64,000 nt of DNA from Opitutales bacterium (GTDB lineage: Bacteria > Verrucomicrobiota > Verrucomicrobiia > Opitutales > Oceanipulchritudinaceae): NCBI GenBank assembly GCA_020831485.1, contig JAFIGG010000009.1, forward strand, positions 1 to 64,000, read 5' to 3'. Every line of letters begins with the position of its first letter. Position 1 is the first letter of the stretch. A program made the translations under genes and the position numbers. Shown here one piece after another: positions 17,388-27,194 of the stretch. The notes under the pieces were generated by a model. That model saw only the letters and a list, made by a program, of their open reading frames with translations. It was not told the origin of the DNA and searched no databases.

Positions 17388-18107
17388 TTAAGCCGACTTC
17401 AACGCCCACGGGAACAGCACGTTGTTCTCCAAATGAATGTGTTGCTGGAGGTCCGCATCGAGGTCCGCGAGTCCGGCAAACAGCGCCCGGTAAGTGTTGC
17501 AGGCCTCGACTGGCGGCTCGTAGTTGCGGGTCAGCTCGCGAATGCGCACCAGTGTCTGGTCGGTGGCTGTGTGCTCATTGACCATGGCTTGAATCGGGTC
17601 TTCAATCGGCAGGGCTTCGGTGGATCCCTGGGCCTTCTGTTTGATTGCAGGAAACAGTCCGCACTCCTCCTTCTGCGTGTGGTCGACCAGTTCTTCCGCC
17701 ATTTCGGTGAAAACGTGAAACAGCTCGACCAGGGACGGTGTGTGGCCGCCATGCACATGCGCGACCCGTTGCGACATCGCGTGCAGGCGGGGCAATTCTT
17801 CGCGCAGGAAACCGTGGTGGCGTTCGACAATGTATTCGATCAGGGCCGTTGATTCCAGCTCTGCCGGATTGCTTTCCGGGCCTGCCCGCCCCGCCCGCTC
17901 GCTTTCAAGCGCCTGGATCACGGAGTCGAGTTCGACCCCCTTGCGCTCACAGGCCTGCTTGAGCGTCAACCCGCCCTGGCAGCAGAAACCAATGTCAAAG
18001 GCCTGAAACACCCGGCTCAAACCCGGATGTTCCGCGACCAGTTCACCAACCGTCCGCTCGGCAATCGGTGTGCCTGCGGGAGAAAAGACTGTTTTTGTAT
18101 GACTCAT
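17388..18107 (-). CDS. ytfE: Iron-sulfur cluster repair protein RIC (YtfE/ScdA family)
   Basis: A 239-residue di-iron protein. The N-terminal ScdA_N part (about residues 15-75) carries the family Cys-Cys pair (Cys42-Cys43 in GFCCQGG). The hemerythrin-like part (about 85-237) has the expected His and Glu ligands in ERHHGFL, DHTQKEECGLFPAI, VNEHTATD and HIHLENNVLFPWA. RIC proteins restore Fe-S clusters damaged by nitric oxide or oxidants in the cytoplasm. An FNR/DNR-like box TTGACCTGTGTCAA lies 60 bases before the start, which fits control by oxygen or NO. The convergent neighbour is an Fe-S fumarase. Confidence 0.9.
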   Translation of the reverse strand: MSHTKTVFSPAGTPIAERTVGELVAEHPGLSRVFQAFDIGFCCQGGLTLKQACERKGVELDSVIQALESERAGRAGPESNPAELESTALIEYIVERHHGFLREELPRLHAMSQRVAHVHGGHTPSLVELFHVFTEMAEELVDHTQKEECGLFPAIKQKAQGSTEALPIEDPIQAMVNEHTATDQTLVRIRELTRNYEPPVEACNTYRALFAGLADLDADLQQHIHLENNVLFPWALKSA

Positions 18108-18166
18108 AATGGAAAATCGCTGTTGCGTTTCGAGTCAGACCATAGCCCATTAGCGCCCCCGCCGCA

Positions 18167-18180
18167 TTGACCTGTGTCAA
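18167..18180 (-). promoter_or_regulatory. FNR/DNR-like operator upstream of RIC gene
   Basis: TTGAC-CTGT-GTCAA is a perfect dyad matching the TTGAC-N4-GTCAA form of Crp/FNR-family NO or oxygen regulators. Its centre is about 66 bases before the RIC start codon, a good place for activation at -41.5. It is read here from sequence only. Confidence 0.6.
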
Positions 18181-18200
18181 GGGAAGGAAAAGTGGCCGCA

Positions 18201-18797
18201 TCAGCCCTTCCGCTGCCAGACCTGCCAGTATTCCATGTTTTGATGCATGGGGATGGGACGTTGGCTGAGCCGGGAGTTTTTGAGACTGAAATATGGCAGG
18301 AAGGCTGTTTCGCGAAGCGAGGGATCCATCGGATAAGGCGGCGGTTCGGATTCGCTGCCGTAGAGAAAGAATCCCAGCAGGTAGCCCCCCGGTTCGATCC
18401 AGTTGGCCATGCTCTGAAGGTAGTCGGGACGCCGACGGGGATGCAGGGCACAGTGGAAGGTGCGTTCGTAAACTATTTGAACGGAGCCCCGGGGCAGGTT
18501 CATTTCGAAGAAGTCTCCTTGTTCAATGCATCGACTGGCGGTTTCGCCGATTGTTGACCGGGCCCGGACGATGGCTTCCGGACTTATTTCGATGGCCTTG
18601 ACCTTGTAGCCGGCATTGCGGAAGGCAGCTATTTCGTAGCCACTGCCGCAGCCTGGAATCAATACACTGGCGTTTGAGCCGGGCTGCTCAGCGAGAAAGT
18701 TTGTGAGGTCGGGAGGTACACCTCCGTAATCCCAGGCCATCTTTTGGTCGCGGTAGCGTTGGTTCCAGAATTCGATGGATTCACAGTCATCAGGCAT
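18201..18797 (-). CDS. SAM-dependent methyltransferase, TPMT-like
   Basis: A 198-residue class I methyltransferase. The start at 18797 (MPDDCESIEFWNQRY) matches the family, where EFW-RY precedes motif I; a longer frame upstream adds 24 unrelated residues. Motif I is VLIPGCGSGYEIAAF and the acidic motif II is VKAIEISPEAI; DFFE and YERTFHCALHP follow. The family (thiopurine S-methyltransferase-like, PF05724) methylates thiol, halide or selenium/tellurium compounds; the actual substrate is unknown. It lies 93 bases upstream of the RIC gene in the same direction, but the regulatory box between them suggests separate control. Confidence 0.8.
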   Translation of the reverse strand: MPDDCESIEFWNQRYRDQKMAWDYGGVPPDLTNFLAEQPGSNASVLIPGCGSGYEIAAFRNAGYKVKAIEISPEAIVRARSTIGETASRCIEQGDFFEMNLPRGSVQIVYERTFHCALHPRRRPDYLQSMANWIEPGGYLLGFFLYGSESEPPPYPMDPSLRETAFLPYFSLKNSRLSQRPIPMHQNMEYWQVWQRKG

Positions 18798-18917
18798 ATA
18801 TCTTGAGTTAATTAGGGCGAGTGCGTAGGTCAAATAGATGAAGTGCTTCAGTGGCGCTGCCTCAGGCAATATCTGGATTGAGCTTTCACTTATTTAGTGT
18901 AGGCAACTAATACAATA

Positions 18918-21900
18918 ATGGGCAGAATTTTAGCGAATATTGGACGGCATTTCCGGATTACGGCTCCGCTGTTTGCTGCCGTGGGCATCGCATTTGTCCC
19001 AATTGCAGTGGCTGAGCAGGAGATCGAGTCTCCCGAACCCTTGATCATTTCCCAGGATCATTCCTGGCCACCATTCGCTTTTCTGGATGAAAACGGTCAA
19101 CCTAAGGGTTTGCTCATCGACCTCTGGGAAGCGCTGGCCGAGCCGCTTGGGCGCCCGGTTGAATTTCGTCTGGTCGACTGGCCGGATACCCTGACTGCGG
19201 TGCGCGAAGGTGATGCAGATGCACACGGGGGCTTGTTTCCCTCTTCGGAACGGGCGACTTATCTGGATTTTTCTGCCGAGCTAATGGTGCTCAGTGCGTA
19301 CCTTTTTGTCGCTACAGATTCTCTTGTAATGGATGTCGATGGTCTTGAAGGCCAGCCGGTGGGAGTGACTGCAGACAGTTTTGAGCTGGAATATTTGCGC
19401 CGGAACTATCCCTTTCTCGACCTTAGAACTTACCGCAATAACAATGATATGGTGCTGGCTGCTATCCGTGGCGAGTTGAGGGCTTTTGCGGCCGATTATC
19501 CGGTAGGCATGTATCTGCTCGACCGGCACCGCAAGCAGACGGATTTCCGTTTGCTGGAGCGATTGTACACGCAGGATTTAGTCGCTGGGGTAAGCAAGGG
19601 TGATCTGCACTTACTGGCTCAGATTAACAATGCGCTTGCAAGTTTGAGCGGGGAAGATATCCGCCGGATTTCCCAGCGATGGATGCGCAGTGAACAGGTG
19701 GAGGTGCTTCCAACCTGGTTTTGGGCGACTCTGATCGGATCCGTCTTGCTGGCTCTGCTGGGGGCTTACAGCTTTGCTCTGTTGAGACAGCGTCGCCGCC
19801 TTGTGAATATGGTGATCGAACGTACACAGGCGCTCAGTCGCAGTGAAAGCCGCTATAAGGATCTTTTTCATCGTTCGCCGGTTGCCTATATGATCCTCGA
19901 GGAGGGCGTGTTTACAGACTGTAATCAGGCCGCTGTGGACCTGATGAAAGGCCCCTCTGAGGATTTAATTGGCGTTACACCGCACGCACTTTCGCCGGAG
20001 TTTCAACCCGATGGCACATCTTCTGCCGATGCCGCTGCCCGTCGTATCCGCAGTGCCGGGAGTGAGGGCTCGGCCCGTTTTGAATGGCTCATGCAGCGGT
20101 TCGACGGTGAAAACCTTTGGGTTGATGTATCGCTGGCGGCGATTCCAAACGGGGATTCAGCTTCGGCCTTTCTGGTCGCCTTGCACGATATCACGGAACG
20201 TAAACGGACAGAGGAGGCCTTGAATGCAAATCAGCGGCGCTACGATCAACTTGGGCATCAAAGCCGCACGTTTTTGTGGGAAGTCGACAGCGAGGGTCTG
20301 TTTACTTATCTGAGCACAACTGTTGAGTCGGTGATTGGTTACCGACCTGAGGAATTGGTGGGCAAGCTACATTATTTCGATATCTGCCCCGAAACGGACC
20401 GGGAATCCCTGATCGGTTTTGGGATGGATGTCTTCAAGCACAGTGAATCGCTGGTGAACCTTGAGAACCGTATTGTTGCCAAGGATGGCCGTGTCGTTAC
20501 TGTCATGACAAGTGGAGTGCCCTTGTCTGACGCGAACGGAACGCCGATCGGGTTCCGGGGATCGGATACCGACATAACGGACCGCAAAACGATGGAGATC
20601 CAATTGCTGAAGGCCAAAGAGAGTGCTGAGGCGGCAAATGCGGCCAAGAGTGAATTTCTGGCTAACATGAGCCATGAAATCCGCACGCCCATGAACGGAG
20701 TCATTGGTATGACCAGTTTGCTTCTGGATACGGAGTTGGATGAGCAGCAACGCAGCTACGCGGAAACGGTCCGTACCAGTTCCGAGTCCCTGTTGGGGCT
20801 GTTGAACGATATTCTCGATCTTTCCAAAATCGAGGCCCGCAAGCTGGCTCTGGAATCGGTTGACTTTGACCTGGCCCACGTGATCGATGATTCGGCCGCA
20901 TCCCTGGACGTGCGTGCAAGAGAGAAGGGTCTCAAATTAAGCTATCTGGTGGATGAAGACGTTCCGATGCAATTACATGGAGACCCGGTCAGGCTTTGTC
21001 AGGTGCTCAATAATTTGGCTGGAAATGCAGTCAAGTTCACTCAAGAGGGCGAGGTTTCCGTCCGGGTTGCCCTATTCAACAGGACGGATAGCTCCATCGA
21101 GCTGCATTTCAGCGTCAGTGACACGGGTATTGGCATTCCGGAATCTCAGCTGGTGCAGATCTTTGAAAAATTCAGCCAGGTCGATGCATCGACAACTCGG
21201 AAGTTTGGAGGGACTGGGCTTGGCCTGGCGATTTCCCGCGAGCTGGTTGAGTTGATGGGCGGTGAAATCGGTGTAGAGAGCCATCAAGGGGAAGGGTCTG
21301 TATTCTGGTTCTCGGTTCGACTGGGGTATCCGGAGCAGCCAACTGGTGAGCGAAAACTGACCGAGCGTCGGGTTTTGGTGGGCGCTTCGGGCTCGAGCCA
21401 CGGGCAACGAAAAATAGATGGGGCCGGCCGCTTTACCATTTTGTTGGTTGAGGACAATCCGACGAACCAGGCGGTCGCAGCTGGTGCCTTGCGCCAGTTT
21501 GGCTTTCAGGTGGATGTAGCCTCGTCTGGAAAAGAAGGTCTTCAACGCTACCAGCGGGATCCCTACGATCTCATTTTTATGGATGTCCAAATGCCGGAAA
21601 TGGACGGACTCGAAGCCACGCGGCGCATCCGCGATTGGGAGCGCAGTCGGAAGTCCGGCAAGACGGTGCCCATCATCGCCCTGACCGCCCACGCCATGCA
21701 GGGTGACCGCGAGCGTTGTATCGAAGCCGGCATGAACGACCATGTCCCGAAGCCCGTCAGCACAACCGCCCTCCGGGCCGCGCTGGCGCGCTGGCTGCCC
21801 ATTGATGATGAGGCAAATGAGGTGAAGGATACAGTTTCTCCCGAAAGGACGTCTCAGTCCACTTCGTCTATCGTCTTCGACCATGCGCACTTCCTGCAAC

Positions 21901-22205
21901 GCCTGCGCGGCGACGAGGGGCTGGCGCGTAGTATAGCCGGAGTTTTTCTTGGGGATATTCCCGATCAGCTTGAGTTGCTTGCCAAGCGCATCGACAAAAA
22001 TGATTTCAAACAGGCTGCCAATCTCGCCCACATGATCCGCGGCGCCGCGATCAATGTCGGCGGCGATCAATTCAGCGCTGCCGCTGGCCAACTGGAAGAA
22101 GCCCTGCGCTCAGAAAATCACGAAACGGCCCAAAGCCAACTCAATGAACTCCAGACCGCATTTGAAGACCTGCGGAAGGCAATTGAAGACAGTGGTTTGG
22201 CATGA
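18918..22205 (+). CDS. BvgS-like hybrid histidine kinase (SBP3-PAS-PAS-HisKA-HATPase-REC-Hpt)
   Basis: A 1095-residue sensor kinase. An N-terminal signal/anchor is followed by a periplasmic solute-binding-type domain (SBP_bac_3, about 40-265), a membrane span (about 272-295) and two PAS domains (about 310-435 and 440-560). Next come HisKA with His586 ([15 protein letters not shown]), HATPase ([27 protein letters not shown]), a receiver with Asp889 ([14 protein letters not shown]) and a C-terminal Hpt with His1038 (LAHMIRGAA). This gives a full internal His-Asp-His relay. The gene overlaps the AraC gene after it by ATGA. The periplasmic domain probably senses a small solute such as an amino acid or sugar derivative. 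Confidence 0.9.
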   Translation: MGRILANIGRHFRITAPLFAAVGIAFVPIAVAEQEIESPEPLIISQDHSWPPFAFLDENGQPKGLLIDLWEALAEPLGRPVEFRLVDWPDTLTAVREGDADAHGGLFPSSERATYLDFSAELMVLSAYLFVATDSLVMDVDGLEGQPVGVTADSFELEYLRRNYPFLDLRTYRNNNDMVLAAIRGELRAFAADYPVGMYLLDRHRKQTDFRLLERLYTQDLVAGVSKGDLHLLAQINNALASLSGEDIRRISQRWMRSEQVEVLPTWFWATLIGSVLLALLGAYSFALLRQRRRLVNMVIERTQALSRSESRYKDLFHRSPVAYMILEEGVFTDCNQAAVDLMKGPSEDLIGVTPHALSPEFQPDGTSSADAAARRIRSAGSEGSARFEWLMQRFDGENLWVDVSLAAIPNGDSASAFLVALHDITERKRTEEALNANQRRYDQLGHQSRTFLWEVDSEGLFTYLSTTVESVIGYRPEELVGKLHYFDICPETDRESLIGFGMDVFKHSESLVNLENRIVAKDGRVVTVMTSGVPLSDANGTPIGFRGSDTDITDRKTMEIQLLKAKESAEAANAAKSEFLANMSHEIRTPMNGVIGMTSLLLDTELDEQQRSYAETVRTSSESLLGLLNDILDLSKIEARKLALESVDFDLAHVIDDSAASLDVRAREKGLKLSYLVDEDVPMQLHGDPVRLCQVLNNLAGNAVKFTQEGEVSVRVALFNRTDSSIELHFSVSDTGIGIPESQLVQIFEKFSQVDASTTRKFGGTGLGLAISRELVELMGGEIGVESHQGEGSVFWFSVRLGYPEQPTGERKLTERRVLVGASGSSHGQRKIDGAGRFTILLVEDNPTNQAVAAGALRQFGFQVDVASSGKEGLQRYQRDPYDLIFMDVQMPEMDGLEATRRIRDWERSRKSGKTVPIIALTAHAMQGDRERCIEAGMNDHVPKPVSTTALRAALARWLPIDDEANEVKDTVSPERTSQSTSSIVFDHAHFLQRLRGDEGLARSIAGVFLGDIPDQLELLAKRIDKNDFKQAANLAHMIRGAAINVGGDQFSAAAGQLEEALRSENHETAQSQLNELQTAFEDLRKAIEDSGLA

Positions 22206-23128
22206 GGGAGGTTGACAGAAATAAGCAAGCCGTGCTGACAAAGCTCAGTCGGAGTGTTCAGCGAATTAACCCGCCTGCATCCCTGTTCAAGGGTGTTTCC
22301 ATTGCCGACGGCTTTGCCCCGGACAATATAGTGGTCTTCAAGCGCACAGATCCGGCTGAACTGGTCCCCGCCGGCGTCAGCCATAACTACCACCACCGCT
22401 TTGTTTTTCTGACTCTTATCCGAGGGGCCGGCCGGGTTCGTGTCGGAAGTCGCTCGCACGCGCTCGTTCCAGGCGAATCCATTTTGATTTTCCCATTTCA
22501 ATTCCATCATTTCATGGACCTCGATGGCGATGAGATTGAATGGTTGTTTATTACCTTTGAATCACTGGTGGATGTTCGCATCCAAGCCCTGAAGGATACG
22601 CCGAAAGTAAATTCGGAACGCTCTATTAAGCTGCTTGAGAGCTTTATTCAGCATTCGTCAGATTTCCGTAGTGGGAAAGTGAATCTATATGACTCCCTTT
22701 TGCTGGCTGTGGAATTGGCGGAAATCCTGCAGAGAATGATCAGTTTGAAATCGGTTCCGAAAAACCGTCAGGCTACCCGTTCGAAAGATGAGAATCGTGA
22801 TCATTTGCTGGAGTCGATCAATGCCTACATCAGAGATCATTTACACTCAAAGTTCACTCTGGACGATTTGGCGGAGGAGCTGAAATATTCTGCCAGCCAT
22901 TTGAGAGCGGTTTTTCGCGAGAGCATTGGGCTGAGCCTTGGCCGATACATAAGGGAATCACAGCTTTCACATGCTGCGCAGCTTTTACAAACCAGCCAGC
23001 TCAGTGTTTCGGAAATTGCGGAACGATGTGGGTTTCAGTCCGTTCATGCCTTTTCCAGAGCATTTAAGTCGACCTACGGAGTAGGGCCTAAAGTCTACAG
23101 CCAGGGAAACTGGGACACTAGTCTATGA
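22202..23128 (+). CDS. AraC-family regulator with cupin-like sensor domain
   Basis: A 308-residue transcription factor. About residues 20-125 form a cupin-like ligand domain (NYHHRFVFLTLI, LIFPFQFHHFMDLDGDEIEWLFITFE); about 205-305 are the double helix-turn-helix (LDDLAEELKYSASHLRAVFRE, SEIAERCGFQSVHAFSRAFK). It lacks a receiver domain, so it is not a direct phosphorelay output despite the 4-base overlap with the hybrid kinase. A clear paralogue with the same HHRFVF and FHHFMD motifs lies at 33640-34629 inside the glycan locus. It probably activates part of that locus. The 3' end overlaps the convergent phosphoesterase gene by 11 bases. Confidence 0.85.
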   Translation: MREVDRNKQAVLTKLSRSVQRINPPASLFKGVSIADGFAPDNIVVFKRTDPAELVPAGVSHNYHHRFVFLTLIRGAGRVRVGSRSHALVPGESILIFPFQFHHFMDLDGDEIEWLFITFESLVDVRIQALKDTPKVNSERSIKLLESFIQHSSDFRSGKVNLYDSLLLAVELAEILQRMISLKSVPKNRQATRSKDENRDHLLESINAYIRDHLHSKFTLDDLAEELKYSASHLRAVFRESIGLSLGRYIRESQLSHAAQLLQTSQLSVSEIAERCGFQSVHAFSRAFKSTYGVGPKVYSQGNWDTSL

Positions 23129-24713
23129 TCTCGACGATCTTGCTTTGGCTGAAGCTTCTGCCGTAGGGATCCTCCGCCCTTACTTCTATGAGGTGGGTTC
23201 CTTGGTCCAGCCCATTTGGCATATCCATCGTCCACAAATGGGTTGTTGGCAAGGCGCGTATTCTTTCCGGGATGTGTCCCTGTTCCTGCAGATTCGCGAA
23301 GAAGGGAGAGAAGGATCCCGGAGAGTGCTTCATCGGCATCCAGTCGCCCCGGTTAATGCGGGCCTCGACCTTTGACCTTTCGCTGCCGTTAAAGAGGTTT
23401 ACCTTGATTCTGACTTCATTGAGTTCTGCGAAACCTATTTTACCTTTGGGCTTCTCGATGCGAAGCTGGTAGTCGGAACCAAAGCCTGCAGCCTTGAAAG
23501 CCTCGCTGTATATGCCGTTTTCTATGTGCAATTTATGGTAGCCTTTGGGCGTGCCGTCGCGCTGAGTGGAGTTTGGAACCAGATAGTTGTCCTTGCTTCC
23601 GGTCCACCAGGAACCCGATGCTGCGGCGATAAGGATCTGATGCGCTTTGTTGGGGTTGTTCCTGCCAAATTCTTCTCCCAGAAAAGTGTGTGAGATAGTG
23701 TGAACATGTGCCGCCAGCACCAGAACATTGGAGTAGGGTTCCAGAAGCTTCATCAGTGACTTTGTATCACTTGTATTCAAAGCAAGATGGTTCGGGCGGT
23801 TGGGCTCGGTCAGCGGAATATGAGTGAGGATAACGAGTAGCTGTTCCGGTAGAACGTTTTTCAAATCATTCTCAATCCATTCCAACTGTCGTTGGCCGAT
23901 TCTTCCTTCATAACGGGGTCTTCCTTCTTTGTCTCTTCCCTGGTAGTCAATATTGTCCAGAATAAGGAAATGTGTATCCTTTTCAGCAAATGAAAAATAG
24001 GTCGGACCATAGTGCGCTTTGAAGGTTTCCCTGGCGTATCGGTTGTCCTCAGCGTCGAGATTCAGATCATGGTTTCCAATGATATTGATCACAGGAGTGC
24101 GTAGGGTCTGCATCATTCGATTGTAGCGGCCGAACATCGAAAGGTCGTCGTACATGATATCTCCTACGACAAAGATATAATCCATCGTCTCCTGTGCAAC
24201 TTCGGCGAGGATGCTGTCCCGAAAGTAGTCCAATTCCCTGTTGTTTCTCGGTTGGGGGTCTCCGATAAGGATGGAATGGAGAGCCGAATCTGCTGCAGTT
24301 GATTTCGCAAGCAGACCAAAATTCAGCTGATCCGGAACGGGCCCTGTTGGTGCAATCCCTTCAAATTCGAGATCGGGTGAACCGCTTGGCCGGTGGATAT
24401 AGTAGAATTTCGGGAGAAACTGCTCATCGAGGACGAAGTCGTAATTGTACGGCTTGGAAATGAAGACGATGCCTTCTTCTGAAATCGGCAATTCGTAGTA
24501 GCCATCTTCATCCGTTAGAACGACATCCAGTTGGTTCGACACGGCAACGTTCGCAATACCCGGGTCACCTGAGCTCCGGTATCCCGTTTCATCCTTATCC
24601 AGATATACATATCCGCTTACTGTTTCGCCGGACACGTAAGTATTTAGCAGCGCAGCTGAAAAGGCTGCCAGAGCAAGTTTTCCTGTTTTATAGATCAATC
24701 CATTCATAGGCAT
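23118..24713 (-). CDS. Secreted calcineurin-like phosphoesterase with N-terminal beta domain
   Basis: A 531-residue exported metallophosphoesterase. A signal peptide (to about residue 29; an alternative ATG two codons later, 24707, is equally possible) leads into a prealbumin-like beta domain at about 30-95 (SGYVYLDKDETGYRSSGDPGIANVAVSN in part). The catalytic domain is at about 145-345: GDPQ (151-154, Gln where most have His), GD (184-185), GNHD (213-216), His298 and AAHVHTISH. A C-terminal beta domain follows. The gene starts 26 bases inside the end of the GH112 gene, so they are co-translated. It may remove phosphate from a sugar phosphate or phospho-glycan; this is inference. Confidence 0.82.
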   Translation of the reverse strand: MPMNGLIYKTGKLALAAFSAALLNTYVSGETVSGYVYLDKDETGYRSSGDPGIANVAVSNQLDVVLTDEDGYYELPISEEGIVFISKPYNYDFVLDEQFLPKFYYIHRPSGSPDLEFEGIAPTGPVPDQLNFGLLAKSTAADSALHSILIGDPQPRNNRELDYFRDSILAEVAQETMDYIFVVGDIMYDDLSMFGRYNRMMQTLRTPVINIIGNHDLNLDAEDNRYARETFKAHYGPTYFSFAEKDTHFLILDNIDYQGRDKEGRPRYEGRIGQRQLEWIENDLKNVLPEQLLVILTHIPLTEPNRPNHLALNTSDTKSLMKLLEPYSNVLVLAAHVHTISHTFLGEEFGRNNPNKAHQILIAAASGSWWTGSKDNYLVPNSTQRDGTPKGYHKLHIENGIYSEAFKAAGFGSDYQLRIEKPKGKIGFAELNEVRIKVNLFNGSERSKVEARINRGDWMPMKHSPGSFSPFFANLQEQGHIPERIRALPTTHLWTMDMPNGLDQGTHLIEVRAEDPYGRSFSQSKIVEIID

Positions 24714-27033
24714 AGGGAGACAGGCTTATGTCATGGCTAATGCCGCTATGGTCGTAGACGGTGGTTTGTTGCTCAGAGTCTGAATTGTTGGTGATAACCA
24801 TTTTCTCCTGCTCAGGAAAAACAGCGCAATCGGTCAGGGGATTCGTGCTGAAACCGAAAGTTGCCAAATCTTCCTTCTGACTGGCCCATAACAGGGAACG
24901 ATAGAGCAATCGGGAATTTTCAAGAGAGTAGGGCAGTTCGGCAAGGTAGACCGAACGACCGCTTCCGAATGTGTTGGTCGCTACCAGAATATGTCCATCA
25001 TCCACGAGGATTGGTCTGGTTGAAGCGCTTGCGGCAAAGACATTGCTCCTGTGGAGCCCAAGATCAAGCGGTTGCTGGCTGTCGGTCCGAATGAAGTGAT
25101 CCGACTCGGGCAGTGGCCGTGGACAGGCGGTTTGCGTGCTGAATCCGATTTCTTTATCAACACCAAGAACGTCCGCAAGTTGGAAAACACGACCGTTGTG
25201 AATGTGGGCAGAAGGTTCTCTACAGCCTACGAATCCTCCTCCGGCATGAACGAATCTGCGCACTTCGGATATTACCCCGGGCCGCATCCACCACCAACCA
25301 CCACTCCAGGCAGTGTCTGTGTCCCCATCATTGATCAGCACGTCAATGTCATCGGGTATGCCTTTGTGCTCGACTTCGTCGAAGCTGAGCCAAACCACTT
25401 CCACGGGAAGGCCAGCAAGGCACTCCTGGACGTTGGTCCCAGCTACCTGGATGACATCCGGGCGCTTTACCAGAAATTTCTGCGGGATACCGAAGCTGTT
25501 GATCCAGGCGCGCTTTTCTCCCCAAGCGTTCAGCACGCCTACCTTCAGAGGTGCTTTCCATGACGGACTCATCTGGCTTTGTTCTTTGAACACCCGGAAT
25601 TCGTTGCAAATCTGACTGACATGCTCGACGAAATCCGGGAATTTCGCGGCAAGGCTCAGGTAGCCGCCGTATCCAATCCTGTCGACTGGCTGGCGTAACA
25701 GAGCGCGGCGAATTTTGATCCAGTTGTCCTGAGATTCGCGAATCGGATCACCATCTGCAGAGAAGACGTCAGGGAAAAAATACGGGTAAAAGCGGAGTTC
25801 CTTGATTTGTGGACCCGGTGCATCCGAAACCCTTCTCAGAGCTGCGCCGTCCTCTGCTGCACCGATATGGATGTCTATTCCCATTTTTTGGAAATCCGGG
25901 CTATAGGGTTCGACACCGGCCCAATGATCGCCCCAGAAAATTCCAGTCTTTTTCCCGTGGGCCTTGGCCCTGTCAACCATCTCCTTGCCGAAATCGACGA
26001 CGAATCGGTGAATGAAATCCATCCAGTCGAGGTAGCGTTTGCTCGGTACTCTGGACGTATGGTTGTAGTAACCCTGGTCTACAAAATCTTCAGCCCGCAT
26101 CCTGTATCCGTATTCGCGGGCAAAGTCTTCCAGCGCTTCGACGCTCAGTGTTTCCTGGTATCCGGTCCAGTCCCGGAACCGGTCAGGTGAACCAGGGCCG
26201 TCGCCGGAGTCGACGGCGAAATGGTAGGCGAGAGTAGTCAGACGGACGACATTCGTCTGGGGGTGTGCCTCCAGCCATTTCTCGTAGACACCCATAAGGT
26301 GTTCACGGGTTTCACGGTGGTAGGGATCCACGCTCATTACCTTGGGAGTCTTCCAATTGTTGGTAATGTGATTGTGCATCGATGTTGCATCCCAGGTGAC
26401 AAAAGCAAGAAAGCTGGCAGTGTAGACCTGGAAGGCTTTGGCTTTGTCAATGAGCACAGTGCCGTCTTCAGGATTCAGCGACCAGGAGTCGGCGGGTAGT
26501 AGTTCGCCAGTGGTTCGATTGATGACTTCCCAGTATTTTTTGCAGTCGTTAAAGGTGTCCACCCGGTATTTCTCGGGATGAAAGCCTTTCAAGAGTTTTA
26601 TGGTCAATGGACCCTCTGTGGTCGCCGTGACCGGATCCGACATCAGGTACTTCTGTGGAAGCCGTTCAGGATGCTTGCGAGGCCAATCCTGTTCTGCTCT
26701 TACAAGGCAGATCACCGAGTAGATGTCCAGATCAAGGTCCTTGAGCTCTTCTGAAAGCTGTGTGCCGTCTGAATCCCGGATCGCGTCGGCTCCCCATCTC
26801 TGGATAAGTTCTTTCACCAGCTGTTCTTTACCGGATTCGACCGGAAGCGTTACGGATCCTGTCGATGTTTGGGATCCAGGATTTACCTGCGGTTTCAGAG
26901 TGGGGTTCGAATACTGCATATCTGTACTTACGTTTGAAAGCTTGCGTGCCTGCTTGGCTGGTGAAACTGGAATTGCTCCAAAAGGTTGCAATAAAAAAGG
27001 GCGAAAAAGAAGAAAAATCTGTTTATTTGACAT
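24688..27033 (-). CDS. GH112 beta-galactoside phosphorylase (galacto-N-biose/lacto-N-biose type)
   Basis: A 781-residue member of GH112. Hallmarks are RWGADAIRDSDGT (about 79-91), FLAFVTWDATSMHNHITNNW (about 208-227 region), DFVDQGYYNHTSRVPSKRYLDWMDF and GDHWAGVEP, where Asp369 is the probable general acid. The family splits Gal-beta-1,3-GlcNAc/GalNAc, or Gal-beta-1,4-Rha, with phosphate to give Gal-1-P; sequence reading alone cannot choose. NahK, epimerase and NagB homologues 25 kb away fit the HexNAc type. The start has AGAGG 6 bases before it but adds about 55 residues ahead of the usual family N-terminus, including a hydrophobic stretch; M39 (26919) is an alternative. It diverges from the TonB receptor gene. 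Confidence 0.88.
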   Translation of the reverse strand: MSNKQIFLLFRPFLLQPFGAIPVSPAKQARKLSNVSTDMQYSNPTLKPQVNPGSQTSTGSVTLPVESGKEQLVKELIQRWGADAIRDSDGTQLSEELKDLDLDIYSVICLVRAEQDWPRKHPERLPQKYLMSDPVTATTEGPLTIKLLKGFHPEKYRVDTFNDCKKYWEVINRTTGELLPADSWSLNPEDGTVLIDKAKAFQVYTASFLAFVTWDATSMHNHITNNWKTPKVMSVDPYHRETREHLMGVYEKWLEAHPQTNVVRLTTLAYHFAVDSGDGPGSPDRFRDWTGYQETLSVEALEDFAREYGYRMRAEDFVDQGYYNHTSRVPSKRYLDWMDFIHRFVVDFGKEMVDRAKAHGKKTGIFWGDHWAGVEPYSPDFQKMGIDIHIGAAEDGAALRRVSDAPGPQIKELRFYPYFFPDVFSADGDPIRESQDNWIKIRRALLRQPVDRIGYGGYLSLAAKFPDFVEHVSQICNEFRVFKEQSQMSPSWKAPLKVGVLNAWGEKRAWINSFGIPQKFLVKRPDVIQVAGTNVQECLAGLPVEVVWLSFDEVEHKGIPDDIDVLINDGDTDTAWSGGWWWMRPGVISEVRRFVHAGGGFVGCREPSAHIHNGRVFQLADVLGVDKEIGFSTQTACPRPLPESDHFIRTDSQQPLDLGLHRSNVFAASASTRPILVDDGHILVATNTFGSGRSVYLAELPYSLENSRLLYRSLLWASQKEDLATFGFSTNPLTDCAVFPEQEKMVITNNSDSEQQTTVYDHSGISHDISLSPYAYEWIDL

Positions 27034-27124
27034 TAACGCCTCTTTTGGGCGTGGTGAATCCAGTATTTTGCTCTTAATCGGTTTTGTATAAAAGACTGAG
27101 GAAAATGGGCAAAATCAGCCAAAA

Positions 27125-27152
27125 TTGAGAATTTTGTTGACTCTCTTATAGT
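27125..27152 (+). promoter_or_regulatory. Candidate promoter of the TonB receptor gene
   Basis: TTGAGA (27125-27130), 16 bases, TATAGT (27147-27152). It lies about 74 bases before the receptor ATG in the 192-base divergent gap. The -10 runs directly into TCGAAAA (27152-27158), a sequence also seen directly after the -10 of the nagB operon and before the first PL8 gene. Confidence 0.45.
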
Positions 27153-27194
27153 CGAAAATGTTTAGTATAACCAGATTTCTACGTTTTTCACTTA

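Noticed and set aside
21072-22091. 339-codon open frame opposite the hybrid kinase gene
   Set aside because: The plus strand holds clear HATPase, REC and Hpt motifs; the minus frame has none.
25051-25563. Open frame opposite the GH112 gene
   Set aside because: The GH112 motifs continue without a break on the minus strand; this is a shadow frame.
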